The notes under the pieces are model-generated. The model made no database searches and was not told the DNA's origin. It was given only the letters and a program-made list of their open reading frames with translations. Shown one piece after another: positions 1 to 9,203 of a stretch of 64,000 nt of DNA. A program made the translations under genes and the position numbers. The DNA comes from CAVPLU01 sp964601325 (lineage in GTDB: Archaea > Thermoproteota > Bathyarchaeia > 40CM-2-53-6), in assembly GCA_964601325.1 (NCBI GenBank), contig CAZRNA010000003.1:1-64000 (forward strand), written 5' to 3'. How positions within the stretch are numbered: position 1 is the first letter of the stretch; the number at the start of each line of letters is the position of its first letter.

Positions 1-247
1 TTCCTCTGCTACAATGGGCATCAACAAGAAACGTCCCAACCAAGAAGAGATGCGCGGTTAGGTACAGGCAAATCGCCGCTCATAAGATAACGAGAACTCC
101 GGAATAGAGGCCCGGAAACTCAGAGCCTTTCATCTAGTGCGCTCCTAATCGACATGCCCGGCTCCTCGGAACAGGGCTCTCTCTGAGTTCTTCATCTTGT
201 GCCTTCGTGTAGAGCTCATCTCGACGCTAGCCAACGATTCAGATCCC

Positions 248-2665
248 CTACAGTCCGAGCTTTCTGAATACGTAGTACTTCGGGAAATCCAGAGCAAAAG
301 TGAATGCAGCTGAGAATCCAAGAATGAACAGCACCTCGTACACTGTAAGTTGTGGCACAATGACGCCGTATATCCCTAGCAGCGCAAATCCGACTACGGT
401 GGCTGCGCTCGCGATAAGTAGTACTCGGCCAGGCTGCGATGACCAGCAGCGTCTTCTCTCCCGGACGATTAATACTCTAAACTGACTTGTGACAACGAGC
501 ATCAGCATTACGAAGCTTTGAAGCGGTCCCCATGTCAGGCCGAAGTAATCCACTCCGATCAGAACCGCAATCGCGCCCTCCAAGACGAGCAGGGTGCCTA
601 TGACAAGCGACGCCAGAGTAATCTTCCTCACGTTCCAGAGATTCGGACTGCTTGTGTACTTCACGTTGTCAGTTGCGAGTGACATTGTGATGAAGTCGTT
701 TGAGAATACGATCAGTACCATGCCCAAAACAGAGACCAAGGCGCCATGTAACCAGAAATAGCCTAGGGTAAGCAAGCCCACAAGCTGTATGACCTTCGTA
801 ACCTTGTTTATCACCCACGTGAGCATTCGCTGATAGATCTGCCTGCTCGTCTTTATCGCTTCAATAATCTGCCTCGTACCTGGCTCTGTCAGGACTATGC
901 TTGCAGATGCTTTTGCAACGTCTGTTGAGTTGCTTACAGCCACGCCCACCTCTGCTTGCCTGAGGGCTGGTGCATCGTTAACGCCATCCCCAGTCATTCC
1001 GACCATGTGCCCTCTGGATTGTAGAAGTTTCACGATTCTGTACTTGTCCTCAGGATATATCTGCGCGAAACCATCATACTCGTCAAGGATCCTTGCTTGT
1101 TCCGCTTCGCTTAGACTAGCAAGATCGGAAATTCGGTAGATCTTGTCGCCAATCGACACTTGGCGTGCTATCTCCCTGGCAACTGCGATGTTGTCGCCTG
1201 TGAGCATCTTAGGCTTCACGCCGAGCGTCTTCAACTCTAGTATCATAGTCTTCGAGTCTGGTCTAGGTGGATCAGCTAGCGGGAGGAAACCGACAGGCCG
1301 AAAACTGTTCGAAGCATCTCCTTCCGATGTCGCGACTGCTATTGTTCTGTATCCCTTCAAGGACAGCTCCTCTACAATCTTGTTCGCCTGAGCTCGGGTT
1401 TCTTCGCTGATCGAGCGGCAAATGGACAATATCACTTGGGGCGCCCCTTTGGCGACTTTGAAGCGCTCCCCTTTCCTGTCGATGACTGCCTCCGATCTCT
1501 TGGTTGCAGGGTCGAAAGGAGTGAATGAAATTTGTTTGTATGCGCTCGTATCTATGCCGGCAGCTCTCACATATTCGATTACTGTGAGATCTATCACATC
1601 TTTGGTTTCCTCTCTAGACGCCAAGCTTGCGGTGAGGGCCACGTCCTCTTTCTTGAATCCTTGGAATGACATCGGTTCGCTGATGGACAGCTTGTTCTGT
1701 GTGATTGTGCCTGTCTTGTCTAGGCAGAGTAGTTCCATTGAGGCTGCGTCTTCAATCGAGTCGAGTCTGGTCACTAGTGCCCCTTTCTTAGTGAGTTCTA
1801 TTGCTCCCACGGATAGCACGACAGCGAAAACTGCCGGAAGTGCAACGGGAACTGCGCCTAGAAGGAAAGTCAACACGAGGTTTAGCATTGATAGGATGTC
1901 GGCGTGGACTAGTGCCGCGTCAGTGACAACCATGATCAGCGCTGCGGTGCTAAGATACATCATGTACTTGACGACGGCCATCATTATTCGCTCTTGATGT
2001 GACACTGGCTTGGCTATTCTGACTAGTTGAGCTGTCTTGCCAAAGTATGTGTTCGCTCCGGTGTTAACCACGATGCACTTGGCTTCTCCTCGCTGCACGA
2101 CAGAACTCGAGTAGACAATTCCCGGTTCGCGGACGCTTGCCGGAAGAGATTCCCCCGTCAGAGCTGACTGGTCGACTGAAACTCGACCGTCACCCAGAAC
2201 TTTGGCATCGGCCGGTACGAGATCTCCAAGCCCTATCCCAATTATGTCCCCCGGGACCAAGTCCTTGGCATCTTGGATTTTCCATTCGCCGTTGCGTAGA
2301 ACCCTTGCCTGGACCGCGAGTCTCTTCTTCAGAAGACCTAAGGCTCTCCTTGAACTGCGCGTGTGCGCGAAACCTATGATAGCATTCATGGTGAGCAGTC
2401 CGAAGACTACCGCTAGTTCCAGATAATGACCGAGAACGTATGAAAGTACGATTGCCGATTCTAGGAGCCACGGCATCGGCCCCCAGTAATGTGACAAGAA
2501 GTCAAGGACAGGATTCTTCTCTTTCTCCACCACCTCATTGCGCCCGAATCTGCCAATACGCTTCTGGGCCTCAGACTGCGTGAGACCGTTCGGTGATGTC
2601 TCCAGTAGCCTAACCGTTTCTTCGATCGAGGCTTCCTGATACTCGGATGTGTTTCTGAGCTTCAT
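248..2665 (-). CDS. Plasma-membrane type proton-efflux P-type ATPase
   Basis: An 805-residue P-type ATPase of the P3A proton-pump kind, predicted to export H+ across the cytoplasmic membrane at the cost of ATP. Seen: a short N-terminal cytosolic stretch, TM1–TM2 near residues 65–100 with a conserved Asn, actuator motif TGES (about 170–173), TM3–TM4 with PVALP near 273, phosphorylation motif DKTGT with Asp316, hinge GDGVNDAP, and a TM6 Asn-Asp pair in the SNDF context that matches the proton-binding Asp of fungal and plant pumps. Length is near the usual 800–900 residues, without the long C-terminal regulatory tail of eukaryotic enzymes. A GGAG element lies about 10 nt before the ATG. It stands alone. 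A Ca2+ pump is unlikely because the PEGLP and NLxTD signatures are absent. Confidence 0.93.
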   Translation of the reverse strand: MKLRNTSEYQEASIEETVRLLETSPNGLTQSEAQKRIGRFGRNEVVEKEKNPVLDFLSHYWGPMPWLLESAIVLSYVLGHYLELAVVFGLLTMNAIIGFAHTRSSRRALGLLKKRLAVQARVLRNGEWKIQDAKDLVPGDIIGIGLGDLVPADAKVLGDGRVSVDQSALTGESLPASVREPGIVYSSSVVQRGEAKCIVVNTGANTYFGKTAQLVRIAKPVSHQERIMMAVVKYMMYLSTAALIMVVTDAALVHADILSMLNLVLTFLLGAVPVALPAVFAVVLSVGAIELTKKGALVTRLDSIEDAASMELLCLDKTGTITQNKLSISEPMSFQGFKKEDVALTASLASREETKDVIDLTVIEYVRAAGIDTSAYKQISFTPFDPATKRSEAVIDRKGERFKVAKGAPQVILSICRSISEETRAQANKIVEELSLKGYRTIAVATSEGDASNSFRPVGFLPLADPPRPDSKTMILELKTLGVKPKMLTGDNIAVAREIARQVSIGDKIYRISDLASLSEAEQARILDEYDGFAQIYPEDKYRIVKLLQSRGHMVGMTGDGVNDAPALRQAEVGVAVSNSTDVAKASASIVLTEPGTRQIIEAIKTSRQIYQRMLTWVINKVTKVIQLVGLLTLGYFWLHGALVSVLGMVLIVFSNDFITMSLATDNVKYTSSPNLWNVRKITLASLVIGTLLVLEGAIAVLIGVDYFGLTWGPLQSFVMLMLVVTSQFRVLIVRERRRCWSSQPGRVLLIASAATVVGFALLGIYGVIVPQLTVYEVLFILGFSAAFTFALDFPKYYVFRKLGL

Positions 2666-2902
2666 GAGTTGCAGTCTCCTGGCCGAATGCTGCCTGGCGA
2701 GCTAGTGCACCTCCTGATGTATCTTGCCCTCTGAAAAGTACGCATTGAAGCGAACTTCGAGGACTCTGCCTTAGGGTAGAAGGACATAGTGAGGGGCATT
2801 GCCGGGTTGTCCGTCTCCACCTGATAGAATCGAAAGAGTTAATTTGAATATCTATTCAATATTACTAGCCTACGAAGAACATCGGGAGTTCTACAGGAAA
2901 AG

Positions 2903-3373
2903 ATGTCAGGCGCCATCAAACGAACCTGCGAGATGGTCAGTGAACTGAGGGCGCAGGGTAGACCTTGGCTCGAAATCCAAGACGAACTGGAAAAGGCGGG
3001 GATCAAGCAAGGTGATTATCGACCGTTGTACTTCGGGTGTGAAACCGCACCTTACAGGCTGCGTTTCATTCCCAAACGCGAACCTCGAATACTTTCGAGA
3101 GAGTTCGACGAGGAGCTTGCACGGCTTGCACGAGAGCACTCCTTGGTGGTTCAGATGCGGTGCACAGGCTACAACCTCTTCGTAGATACTGGAAAGCCAG
3201 AGGGGGTCCGGCAGGGGATTAAGAAAGTCCTTCGCCTGCGCCATAGAACAGAATGGTTGCAAGCTCTCTGGGTTGACAAGTACTGTATCGAAGTGGACCG
3301 TCCAGACCTGCCCGGCGTGCCGGAAGCCTTGGAGGACATCGGAGGCCGACTCTACGGGATGGCCGCCAGATGA
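2903..3373 (+). CDS. Hypothetical protein, 156 aa
   Basis: A soluble, mixed alpha/beta-looking protein of 156 residues with no family I recognise. The first 30 residues look like a short helical domain (a basic helix, then a 'pW.EIQ.eLekaGI' pattern reminiscent of a small HTH or Recombinase-like helix pair). The rest is richer in strands, with one Cys in an MRCTGYN segment and one in KYCIEV. No signal peptide or membrane segment. The ATG at 2903 follows AGGAAA, and an AT-rich stretch at about 2838–2868 could hold the promoter. It is divergent from the proton ATPase gene. Coding is supported by length and composition only. Confidence 0.6.
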   Translation: MSGAIKRTCEMVSELRAQGRPWLEIQDELEKAGIKQGDYRPLYFGCETAPYRLRFIPKREPRILSREFDEELARLAREHSLVVQMRCTGYNLFVDTGKPEGVRQGIKKVLRLRHRTEWLQALWVDKYCIEVDRPDLPGVPEALEDIGGRLYGMAAR

Positions 3374-3449
3374 GACGCTAACACTGGCATCAACTTCACG
3401 CCAGAGACTCTGGATTCATCGACGACGACAGTTCGCCGTGCATGAGATT

Positions 3450-3905
3450 TCATTCTTGATGACATGACCTATTCGCGTTTGTGTGGTCTTCGCACGGGCC
3501 ATCCTGCGTCATTGCAAAGGTTTCTCCCTTCAAGTAGGACTCGACAGCCTCTGCTGTCGTTCCTGTTATTCCACATCTGACCTCGATCCCAAGTTCCTTG
3601 AAAGCTAAGTATGGACGCATCCCCATCCCTTCTACGAGCATCAGATTGACTCCCTTCTCTGCCAGCGCTCTCACGGGGCTAGCGCAATCTGAATGCACTC
3701 TGTTCAATATCGACTCTGTGGCTTTGATCTTCCCTTTCTCTACTGTAACTACTAAGTAGGAGTCGCATCGGCCGAAGTGAGACGAGACTCGCGCTTGGAG
3801 ACTTGCCTGACCTACGCATGGTATCGCTATCTTAGTTCCGTTCACGTTCTTAGCGTTCTCCTGTCCTTCCACGTTTTCCAGTGTGTTTTCCTTCCTTAAC
3901 CACAT
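3450..3905 (-). CDS. NifX/NifB-like dinitrogenase Fe-Mo cofactor-type domain protein
   Basis: The region from about codon 25 on matches the 'dinitrogenase iron-molybdenum cofactor' domain (NifX/NafY/NifB C-terminal type). It begins KIAIP, has the SSHFGRCDSYLVV strand/loop, a conserved Asp-Cys-Ala segment and the LVEGMGMRPY turn with a GIEV strand. These small RNase H-like folds bind iron-sulfur clusters or cofactor precursors; in non-diazotrophic archaea they are generic metallocluster carriers. The C-terminus is extended and His/Cys-containing (CEDHTNANRSCHQE), possibly for metal binding. The start is ambiguous: ATG at 3905 or GTG at 3872, both overlapping the end of the upstream DUF134 gene, so the two are probably translationally coupled. 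No nif structural genes are in the window. Confidence 0.75.
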   Translation of the reverse strand: MWLRKENTLENVEGQENAKNVNGTKIAIPCVGQASLQARVSSHFGRCDSYLVVTVEKGKIKATESILNRVHSDCASPVRALAEKGVNLMLVEGMGMRPYLAFKELGIEVRCGITGTTAEAVESYLKGETFAMTQDGPCEDHTNANRSCHQE

Positions 3906-4185
3906 ATTTCCCGCCTTCAATTCTGATTGCTTTACCGTTGACCAGGGCGTCTGCGACCTTGCTATGTGCAGATTGCAGGATCCGATGAAACGTTGGTTGG
4001 GACACATTCATCGTCCTGGCAGCTTTCTCCTGCTCCATGCCCTCGAAGTCTTTCAGTCGGAGTGCCTCCAACTCGTCTACTGCCAAGCTGATCCTATCGA
4101 GTTCGGTCAGCGGTATCCCCCTCGGTTTGAAGTAATTGACCGATGGTTCACAGCAGACCATCCGACATATCTTCGGCCTAGCCAT
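3850..4185 (-). CDS. DUF134 (UPF0251) helix-turn-helix protein
   Basis: A 111-residue DUF134/UPF0251 protein. The family signature is seen: an N-terminal CRMVCCEP cysteine cluster, the FKPRGIPL segment, then a sigma-70 region 4-like HTH (LDELEALRLKDFEGM.Q..AA..M.VSQPTFHRIL). The family is regarded as a DNA-binding regulator and is often next to NifX-like or Mrp/Nbp35 cluster genes, as here. The Cys-rich N-terminus suggests metal or redox sensing (inference). The C-terminus is Lys/Gly/Arg-rich. The gene overlaps the start of the NifX-like gene and is probably co-transcribed. A TATA-like box about 28 nt before the ATG fits a leaderless transcript. Confidence 0.88.
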   Translation of the reverse strand: MARPKICRMVCCEPSVNYFKPRGIPLTELDRISLAVDELEALRLKDFEGMEQEKAARTMNVSQPTFHRILQSAHSKVADALVNGKAIRIEGGKYVVKEGKHTGKRGRTGER

Positions 4186-4209
4186 GATAACGAATAAACA
4201 TTCATAACC

Positions 4210-4217
4210 AAATAAGC
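4210..4217 (-). promoter_or_regulatory. TATA-like box upstream of the DUF134 gene
   Basis: On the minus strand the sequence GCTTATTT is centred about 28 nt before the ATG at 4185. This is the archaeal TATA spacing for a leaderless message. No ribosome-binding site lies in between, which agrees with leaderless translation. Confidence 0.45.
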
Positions 4218-4548
4218 TTTTCAGGTGATTAGAGGATCTTCAAGCAAATTAAGACTTGGGTTTCAAACCATGAGCATTCGAGCCCACTTTCCGATCTGTT
4301 GGCATCACCCTCACCCCAAGAATCAGAATCAAAGCCGGCTCGGTCAAACATGTTGGAAAGGCACCGGAGTGGGCGTGCAAGTGCAGTCTAATTGCGACTT
4401 CGATCAAGATTTCAGTTCTTTTTTGAACCTATGATCGAGAGAGAACCGTAACGCGATTGTCCCACAAAGGCGAGAGGAACCGGCCCTGGGTCTTGACGCA
4501 TTACGAAGCAGAACTAGGGATGGAGCTCAAAGAGGGCCATCCTCGAAG
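4218..4548. other. Intergenic region, nothing recognised
   Basis: About 330 bases between the DUF134 promoter and the end of the aldehyde dehydrogenase gene. A 69-codon plus-strand reading frame exists but has no protein-like character, no start signal and no family resemblance. No tRNA, repeat or clear hairpin was seen. Confidence 0.5.
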
Positions 4549-6144
4549 CTACTCTGAAACTATGGTTTGGGATTGTTCTCTGATGAAGCTCAGGAGGTAG
4601 TGGGGGCCGCCTATTCCTTTGCCAGTAGCTCCGCTGCCCTTCCATCCAACGAATGTTTGAGCTCCGGGCCATGCTCCTGTTGTGGCTCCACCGCGTCTGT
4701 TGGCATAAGCTACTCCGAATTCGATCGTGTTCATGAATTTCTGAACCTCTTGTGGATCTTCTGCGAAGATGCCTGCAGTGAGACCATAGTCCGTATCGTT
4801 CGCCTTCCTCAGCGCCTCATCCAGAGTCTTGAACTCGTCAACTACAATCAGCGGCACGAACAGCTCCTCAGTGAAGAGTCGATGCTCCCTCGGAAGGCCC
4901 GTGATCACAGTAGGCTCCACATAGTAGCCTCTAGCGAGGTCTCCGTCGCTGAGAACATGACCGCCGCAAACGATCGTGCCTCCACTACGCTTTGCATCCT
5001 CGACTGCCTTAGTGAATCTCTTAACTGCGGTCTGGTTGATGAGAGGCCCGAGGAATACGTCCTTGCGTCGCGGGTCGCCCACGACGAGTTCTCTCACTCT
5101 CGTGGTGAGCATATCGAGGAACTGTGATTTCACGATGTCCTGAACGTAAACTCGTGATGTTGCGCTGCACTTCTGGCCATCGTACCCGAACGATGCTCGG
5201 ATGATTCCTTCCACTGCTTTCTTGAGATCTGCGCTCGCTGTCACTATGGTCGGGTTCTTGCTCCCCATTTCTAGCACCATCGGCTTCGGGTAGGATTGAT
5301 TGGCAAGGAACTCGCGACGGAGTCTCAGTCCAACATCACGCGATCCAGTGAACGCGATTCCCGCGACATCTGGATTCGACGTGAACTCTTCCTCGAACTC
5401 CGGACCTGGACCTGTGACGTAGTTCACCACTCCCTTGGGCACGCCCGCGTCACGATAGATCTTGTAGAGCATCAATCCAGTGAGGGGCGCTTCGCTTGTG
5501 GGTTTGAGAACGATAGTGTTCCCCGTGAATAGAGCTCCGAGGGCCATGCCGTTGGCGAGCATGAACGGAAAATTGAACGGTGAGATAACCACCCACACAC
5601 CATACGGCTTGGAGACCACTCTGCAGTCTTCGCCGGGGGCACCCGGGCCAAGCTTCTTCGTGTAGCCGTTGTTCTCTTCCATCAGGTTTGCGTAGTATCG
5701 TATCGCGTCCACAGCTTCGGAGGCTTCAGCCGATGCCTCTAGCCTCGTCTTGCCGACCTCGTATGTTATCGAGGCGGCAATCTCAAATTTCTTCTGATCC
5801 ATCAGATCCGCCGCTCGACGCATAATTCGGACACGTTCCTGCCACTGCATGCCGCTCCACGCTTCGAGAGACTTCTTCGCAGCCTCGATTGCGAGTTGTG
5901 CATGTCTTCTTGTGCCCTTTTGGAAATGTCCCACAACTATCGAGGTATCAATGGGGCTTCTATGCTCGAACTCTCCGTCATCGGACTGAACCTCCTCACC
6001 GTCAATATACATCGGATGGTACTGATCCAGATCGTGTCCAAGGCGCTCGAGCGCGGCCTCGTACTCTGCATCCATTCTCTCATCCCCTGAGAGCGTAACG
6101 TACGTAACTTTGGAAGTCAACAGAACACCCTCAGCAATTGACAT
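4549..6144 (-). CDS. Delta-1-pyrroline-5-carboxylate dehydrogenase (aldehyde dehydrogenase family)
   Basis: A 531-residue NAD(P)+-dependent aldehyde dehydrogenase, best matched to the RocA/PruA type that oxidises glutamate-gamma-semialdehyde (from pyrroline-5-carboxylate) to glutamate, the second step of proline or arginine catabolism. Catalytic features: Asn191 in ISPFNFPF (oxyanion), Glu292 in LEMGSKNP (general base) and Cys326 in YDGQKCSAT (nucleophile), with the FTGS nucleotide-binding turn near 265. The N-terminal extension of about 45 residues before the fold is typical for P5C dehydrogenases. Other semialdehyde substrates cannot be excluded. No proline dehydrogenase is nearby, so P5C would have to come from a gene elsewhere. 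Confidence 0.88.
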   Translation of the reverse strand: MSIAEGVLLTSKVTYVTLSGDERMDAEYEAALERLGHDLDQYHPMYIDGEEVQSDDGEFEHRSPIDTSIVVGHFQKGTRRHAQLAIEAAKKSLEAWSGMQWQERVRIMRRAADLMDQKKFEIAASITYEVGKTRLEASAEASEAVDAIRYYANLMEENNGYTKKLGPGAPGEDCRVVSKPYGVWVVISPFNFPFMLANGMALGALFTGNTIVLKPTSEAPLTGLMLYKIYRDAGVPKGVVNYVTGPGPEFEEEFTSNPDVAGIAFTGSRDVGLRLRREFLANQSYPKPMVLEMGSKNPTIVTASADLKKAVEGIIRASFGYDGQKCSATSRVYVQDIVKSQFLDMLTTRVRELVVGDPRRKDVFLGPLINQTAVKRFTKAVEDAKRSGGTIVCGGHVLSDGDLARGYYVEPTVITGLPREHRLFTEELFVPLIVVDEFKTLDEALRKANDTDYGLTAGIFAEDPQEVQKFMNTIEFGVAYANRRGGATTGAWPGAQTFVGWKGSGATGKGIGGPHYLLSFIREQSQTIVSE

Positions 6145-6335
6145 AAGGACCCAATGGCTGGGATTTTAGGCTGGGTTCTTTGACAAAGCAATCCTAGGTC
6201 AGTATTTCATCTCAAGTCGACAAGAATCTCTGCGCTCACTTGTCACATTTAGCAACAAAAGAAGGTCGTCTGGGCCATATGCAAATGTCTCTTCAAATGG
6301 CCCCTGGCGTACCTTATGTTGCGTGAGGACGGTCC

Positions 6336-6704
6336 ATGAATACCTGCCAGACTCTGAATGTTTGCTCTCGAAAGGAATGGCGGCGTTGGTTGTCAAAACA
6401 CTACAAGAGCAAGAATGGCATCTGGCTGGTTTTTCACAAGAAGTCGAGTGGAGAACCAACAATCGACTACGACGAAGCCGTAGAGGAGGCAATCTGCTTC
6501 GGTTGGATCGATGGGCAGATCAGACGGGTAGATGACCACAAGCACATGCGACGCTTCACACCGCGCCGTCAGAGAAGCAATTGGTCAGACAGCAACAAGC
6601 GTCGTGCCTTGGGCATGCTGCGCCAAGGAAAGATGACTGAAGCCGGCCGATCGGTGCTGCCACTTGATGTTCTGGATGATAAGAGAAAGAGAGCGGAGAT
6701 CTGA
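6336..6704 (+). CDS. YdeI/OmpD-associated family protein (short)
   Basis: A 122-residue YdeI-like ('bacteriocin-protection') protein. The conserved core is visible: a SRKEWRRWL start, the GIWLVFHKK strand, YDEAVEEAICFGWIDG with the family's FGWIDG motif near residues 54–59, and a FTPRRQRSNWS segment. Family members often run to about 180–200 residues with a second helical domain; here the protein ends soon after a helix ending in KKRAEI-like basic residues, so it is a short form or has lost its C-terminus. The biochemical role of the family is unknown. It sits alone and converges on the DJ-1/PfpI gene. Confidence 0.78.
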   Translation: MNTCQTLNVCSRKEWRRWLSKHYKSKNGIWLVFHKKSSGEPTIDYDEAVEEAICFGWIDGQIRRVDDHKHMRRFTPRRQRSNWSDSNKRRALGMLRQGKMTEAGRSVLPLDVLDDKRKRAEI

Positions 6705-6723
6705 GTCTCTGTCTCTTGAGTTC

Positions 6724-7329
6724 TCACTGGTAGTAACCAAACGGGAGTTCTAGTCTCTCTGCAACCTTGCGTGCTGTTGCCGCGTCAAATATCAGTTCTA
6801 GCAGTCTGAGGCCGAGGTCTATCGAAGAGGAAACCCCGGCAGAAGTGACTACGTTGCCGTCAACGTGCGCTCTCCCTCCGGCAGGCTCAGCGTACCCCTC
6901 AAGTTCCTTCACGTACCACTGATGAGTCAACGCTTTCTTCCCGTCTAGTATTCCTGCTGCGCCCAGTAGCAGAGATCCTGTGCAGACCGAACAGATCACG
7001 TGGTCGTTCCCGAATTGGCGCAGTTTCTCCAGAAAACCGTCGTCCTTCATGAGCGGCCTAATGCCTCCCCCGCCTGGAATTATCAAGGCGTCATAAGGGG
7101 TGAAGTCAGATGAGACTTTGTCCGGTAAGACCTTTAGTCCGTTTGTGCATGAAACCGGAGATTCAGTGGCGAGTACATCAACGCGCAGAGGTCTGTCCAG
7201 CTTCAGCGCTCCCTCCTTCAGCATCGTGTTCGCGCTGCCAAGTACTTCGTAGACCCCTACGAAATCAAATTCTTCAACATCTGGAAAAATGAAGATGGCA
7301 AAGTATCTGATTTTCTTGAAGTCTACCAT
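6724..7329 (-). CDS. DJ-1/PfpI family protein (isonitrile hydratase-like)
   Basis: A 201-residue class I glutamine amidotransferase-like protein of the DJ-1/PfpI superfamily. Seen: an N-terminal strand followed by DVEEFDFVG (the acidic residue that pairs with the nucleophile), the glycine-rich IIPGGGGIRPL turn near 83–92, and the nucleophile elbow SVCTGSLLLG with Cys116. The LDGKKALTHQW segment is typical of the isonitrile hydratase (InhA)/ThiJ-like branch rather than PfpI proteases. Possible roles are isonitrile hydration, glyoxalase III-type or detoxification chemistry; sequence alone does not choose. No AraC-type HTH domain is attached. Confidence 0.85.
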   Translation of the reverse strand: MVDFKKIRYFAIFIFPDVEEFDFVGVYEVLGSANTMLKEGALKLDRPLRVDVLATESPVSCTNGLKVLPDKVSSDFTPYDALIIPGGGGIRPLMKDDGFLEKLRQFGNDHVICSVCTGSLLLGAAGILDGKKALTHQWYVKELEGYAEPAGGRAHVDGNVVTSAGVSSSIDLGLRLLELIFDAATARKVAERLELPFGYYQ

Positions 7330-7442
7330 GTTTCTGATTCACGGCTCAGACATTGTGTTCCATCAGGATTATCAAATAGATATGAAAGCCTCGCTACGCA
7401 GACATCAGATAGACGAGTGATGCACGTGAAGAGGTCCGAGCT

Positions 7443-8489
7443 GTGAGAAAGACCCTGTCTCCTGCGTTCGTGCTATTCTTCTTGGCTCCCGTGATACCGG
7501 AACTACTCACGGGAAGCACGCCGCTGGCGAATTTCTTGAACCCATTCGGGTTCGGCTTGTTGGTCGGGCTGTATGGCAGCGGTGCCGTGGTTGTGCGTGA
7601 ACTGACGTATCGCTGGGGGAAGGGCTGGCCAACTGTCTTGAGCCTTGGGGCTGCATACGGAATCATCGAAGAAGGGCTTATGGTTAGGAGTTTCTTCAGC
7701 CCCAACTGGCCTGACTTGGGCGTCTTGGCTCAGTACGGTCGCTGGGCTGGAGTCAACCTGATCTGGGCTCTACAGCTCACCGTCTTTCATGCGGTTTTCA
7801 GCATCACAATGCCGATTATGTTGGTGAACCTGATCTTCCAGACCCAGCGGTCGCGGTCCTGGGTCAAGGGACGAACCCTGTTCCTGTTAGGCGCCGTGCT
7901 GGTGATTGAGGTCATGCTGGGTTTCCTACTGTTCCCTTACAATCCGCCTCCGATCCAGTATCTTATCGCAGTCTTGACCGTGGCTGGACTGTTCTGGTTA
8001 GGAAAGCGTCTGCCCCGCTCTATTTTCGGGAGGAGAGAAACTAGAGTCAGAAGTCCGTTCATATTCGGACTTGTGGGGGCCCTAGGTACCGTCGCATTCT
8101 TCCTGGTCTTCTGGGGGCTCCCGAGCACAGGGCTTCCTGTTCCAGTGACAATTGCTGTGAGCACGGCGTATCTTGTGGTCGTTGCTTGGATCATTCTGAG
8201 AATGACAGGCAACGGGCATCTTTGGTCGGATATGCATCAACTAGGACTAGTCAGCGGAGCTGTCAGCCCGTTCATTATCTTGGCACCACTGCGGGAACTT
8301 TCCAAAACCCAGCCGAAGAACCTCGCAGGCATAACTCTGGTAGCTTTGCTCTTCGCGGTGTTGTTGGGGTTGATGGCATTACGAATCAGGCGGAGAGAAT
8401 CCCGTGTTGTGCGAGCTTACTGCATGAATTGTGGGGTCGCCGTGACGCCAGAAGATATCTACTGTCGCGAATGCGGCGGAAGATTGTGA
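7443..8489 (+). CDS. Polytopic membrane protein with C-terminal zinc ribbon
   Basis: A 348-residue protein starting at GTG. It has about eight hydrophobic segments between residues 5 and 315 and ends in a 22-residue zinc ribbon (YCMNCG…YCRECGGRL, two CxxC knuckles). The membrane part contains a GIIEEGLMV segment near residues 72–80; acidic EE pairs followed by a helix also occur in CPBP-type (Abi) proteins, but the second CPBP motif was not found, so I do not assign that family. The cytosolic ribbon may bind metal or a partner. It converges with the following gene, which also carries a zinc ribbon. Function unknown. Confidence 0.75.
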   Translation: MRKTLSPAFVLFFLAPVIPELLTGSTPLANFLNPFGFGLLVGLYGSGAVVVRELTYRWGKGWPTVLSLGAAYGIIEEGLMVRSFFSPNWPDLGVLAQYGRWAGVNLIWALQLTVFHAVFSITMPIMLVNLIFQTQRSRSWVKGRTLFLLGAVLVIEVMLGFLLFPYNPPPIQYLIAVLTVAGLFWLGKRLPRSIFGRRETRVRSPFIFGLVGALGTVAFFLVFWGLPSTGLPVPVTIAVSTAYLVVVAWIILRMTGNGHLWSDMHQLGLVSGAVSPFIILAPLRELSKTQPKNLAGITLVALLFAVLLGLMALRIRRRESRVVRAYCMNCGVAVTPEDIYCRECGGRL

Positions 8490-8492
8490 GCA

Positions 8493-8975
8493 CTACGTCC
8501 TCTGTTCGGTTTCGTTGGCTTGTTCTGGAGATTCTCGATTCTGTATGCCGATGATGACGCCGACTCGAGTCTTCGGATCAATCCTCATGGAAACCCCGAA
8601 CACCCGAGTTGAATCATCTCGAGTCAAATACCGGACCTCAACGTCGCGCACATTGTAAGTCGACATTTCGCCGGATAATTGCATCGCTGTGCCACATCGA
8701 GTACAGAATCGAGCTTGGGCATAGTCGATCGTAGAGCATCTAGGACATTGAATCAGGTTCTTGTTGAGCAAAGTAATTCTGTCGAGCAGGCCTGACAGCT
8801 GTCTCCCGTTGCCGAGCTCACTGTAAGACTGACTAGACAATGCCAGATCAGAACGTGAAGCACCGTATAGTTTCGTGCGTAAGATCCCGCGTAGTAGAAC
8901 AACGGCCGCAGCCGTTCCAGAAAGCACTGAGAAGACGAGGAATGCACTCTCAGTTGCGAGTGGAGCCAAGCTCAT
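8493..8975 (-). CDS. Single-pass membrane protein with zinc ribbon
   Basis: A 160-residue protein with an N-terminal hydrophobic segment (about residues 8–30), a Ser-rich linker, a zinc ribbon (CPRCSTIDYAQARFCTRCG, about residues 77–95) and a C-terminal strand-rich domain ending in an acidic tail. The order resembles archaeal membrane-anchored zinc-ribbon proteins of unknown role. It ends 3 bases from the end of the convergent zinc-ribbon membrane protein gene at 7443–8489. Function unknown. Confidence 0.7.
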   Translation of the reverse strand: MSLAPLATESAFLVFSVLSGTAAAVVLLRGILRTKLYGASRSDLALSSQSYSELGNGRQLSGLLDRITLLNKNLIQCPRCSTIDYAQARFCTRCGTAMQLSGEMSTYNVRDVEVRYLTRDDSTRVFGVSMRIDPKTRVGVIIGIQNRESPEQANETEQRT

Positions 8976-9203
8976 ACTGACGGCAACGGCGGATTGGATA
9001 TATCAATGTTCCGCAATAGGCACATCATTGTACTCCATGAGGCTCTGACCCCACAAGAAACTCATGGGGGCTCCCTCCGGAACCTCTCTTGCTGGCCGTT
9101 CAGACTGGGATGACGAAGTGCATGAGCGAGCGCCTCGGCCTCAAGCCCGGCATAAGCTGTGGGCATCATCCGAAACAGAGACGAAATCCAAACGATGAGA
9201 GAA

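Noticed and set aside
1422..1997. A 191-codon plus-strand frame inside the proton ATPase gene.
   Set aside because: It is antisense to a well-conserved P-type ATPase with intact motifs and is a codon-usage shadow.
4225..4434. A 69-codon plus-strand frame between DUF134 and the aldehyde dehydrogenase.
   Set aside because: No start signal and no protein-like composition.
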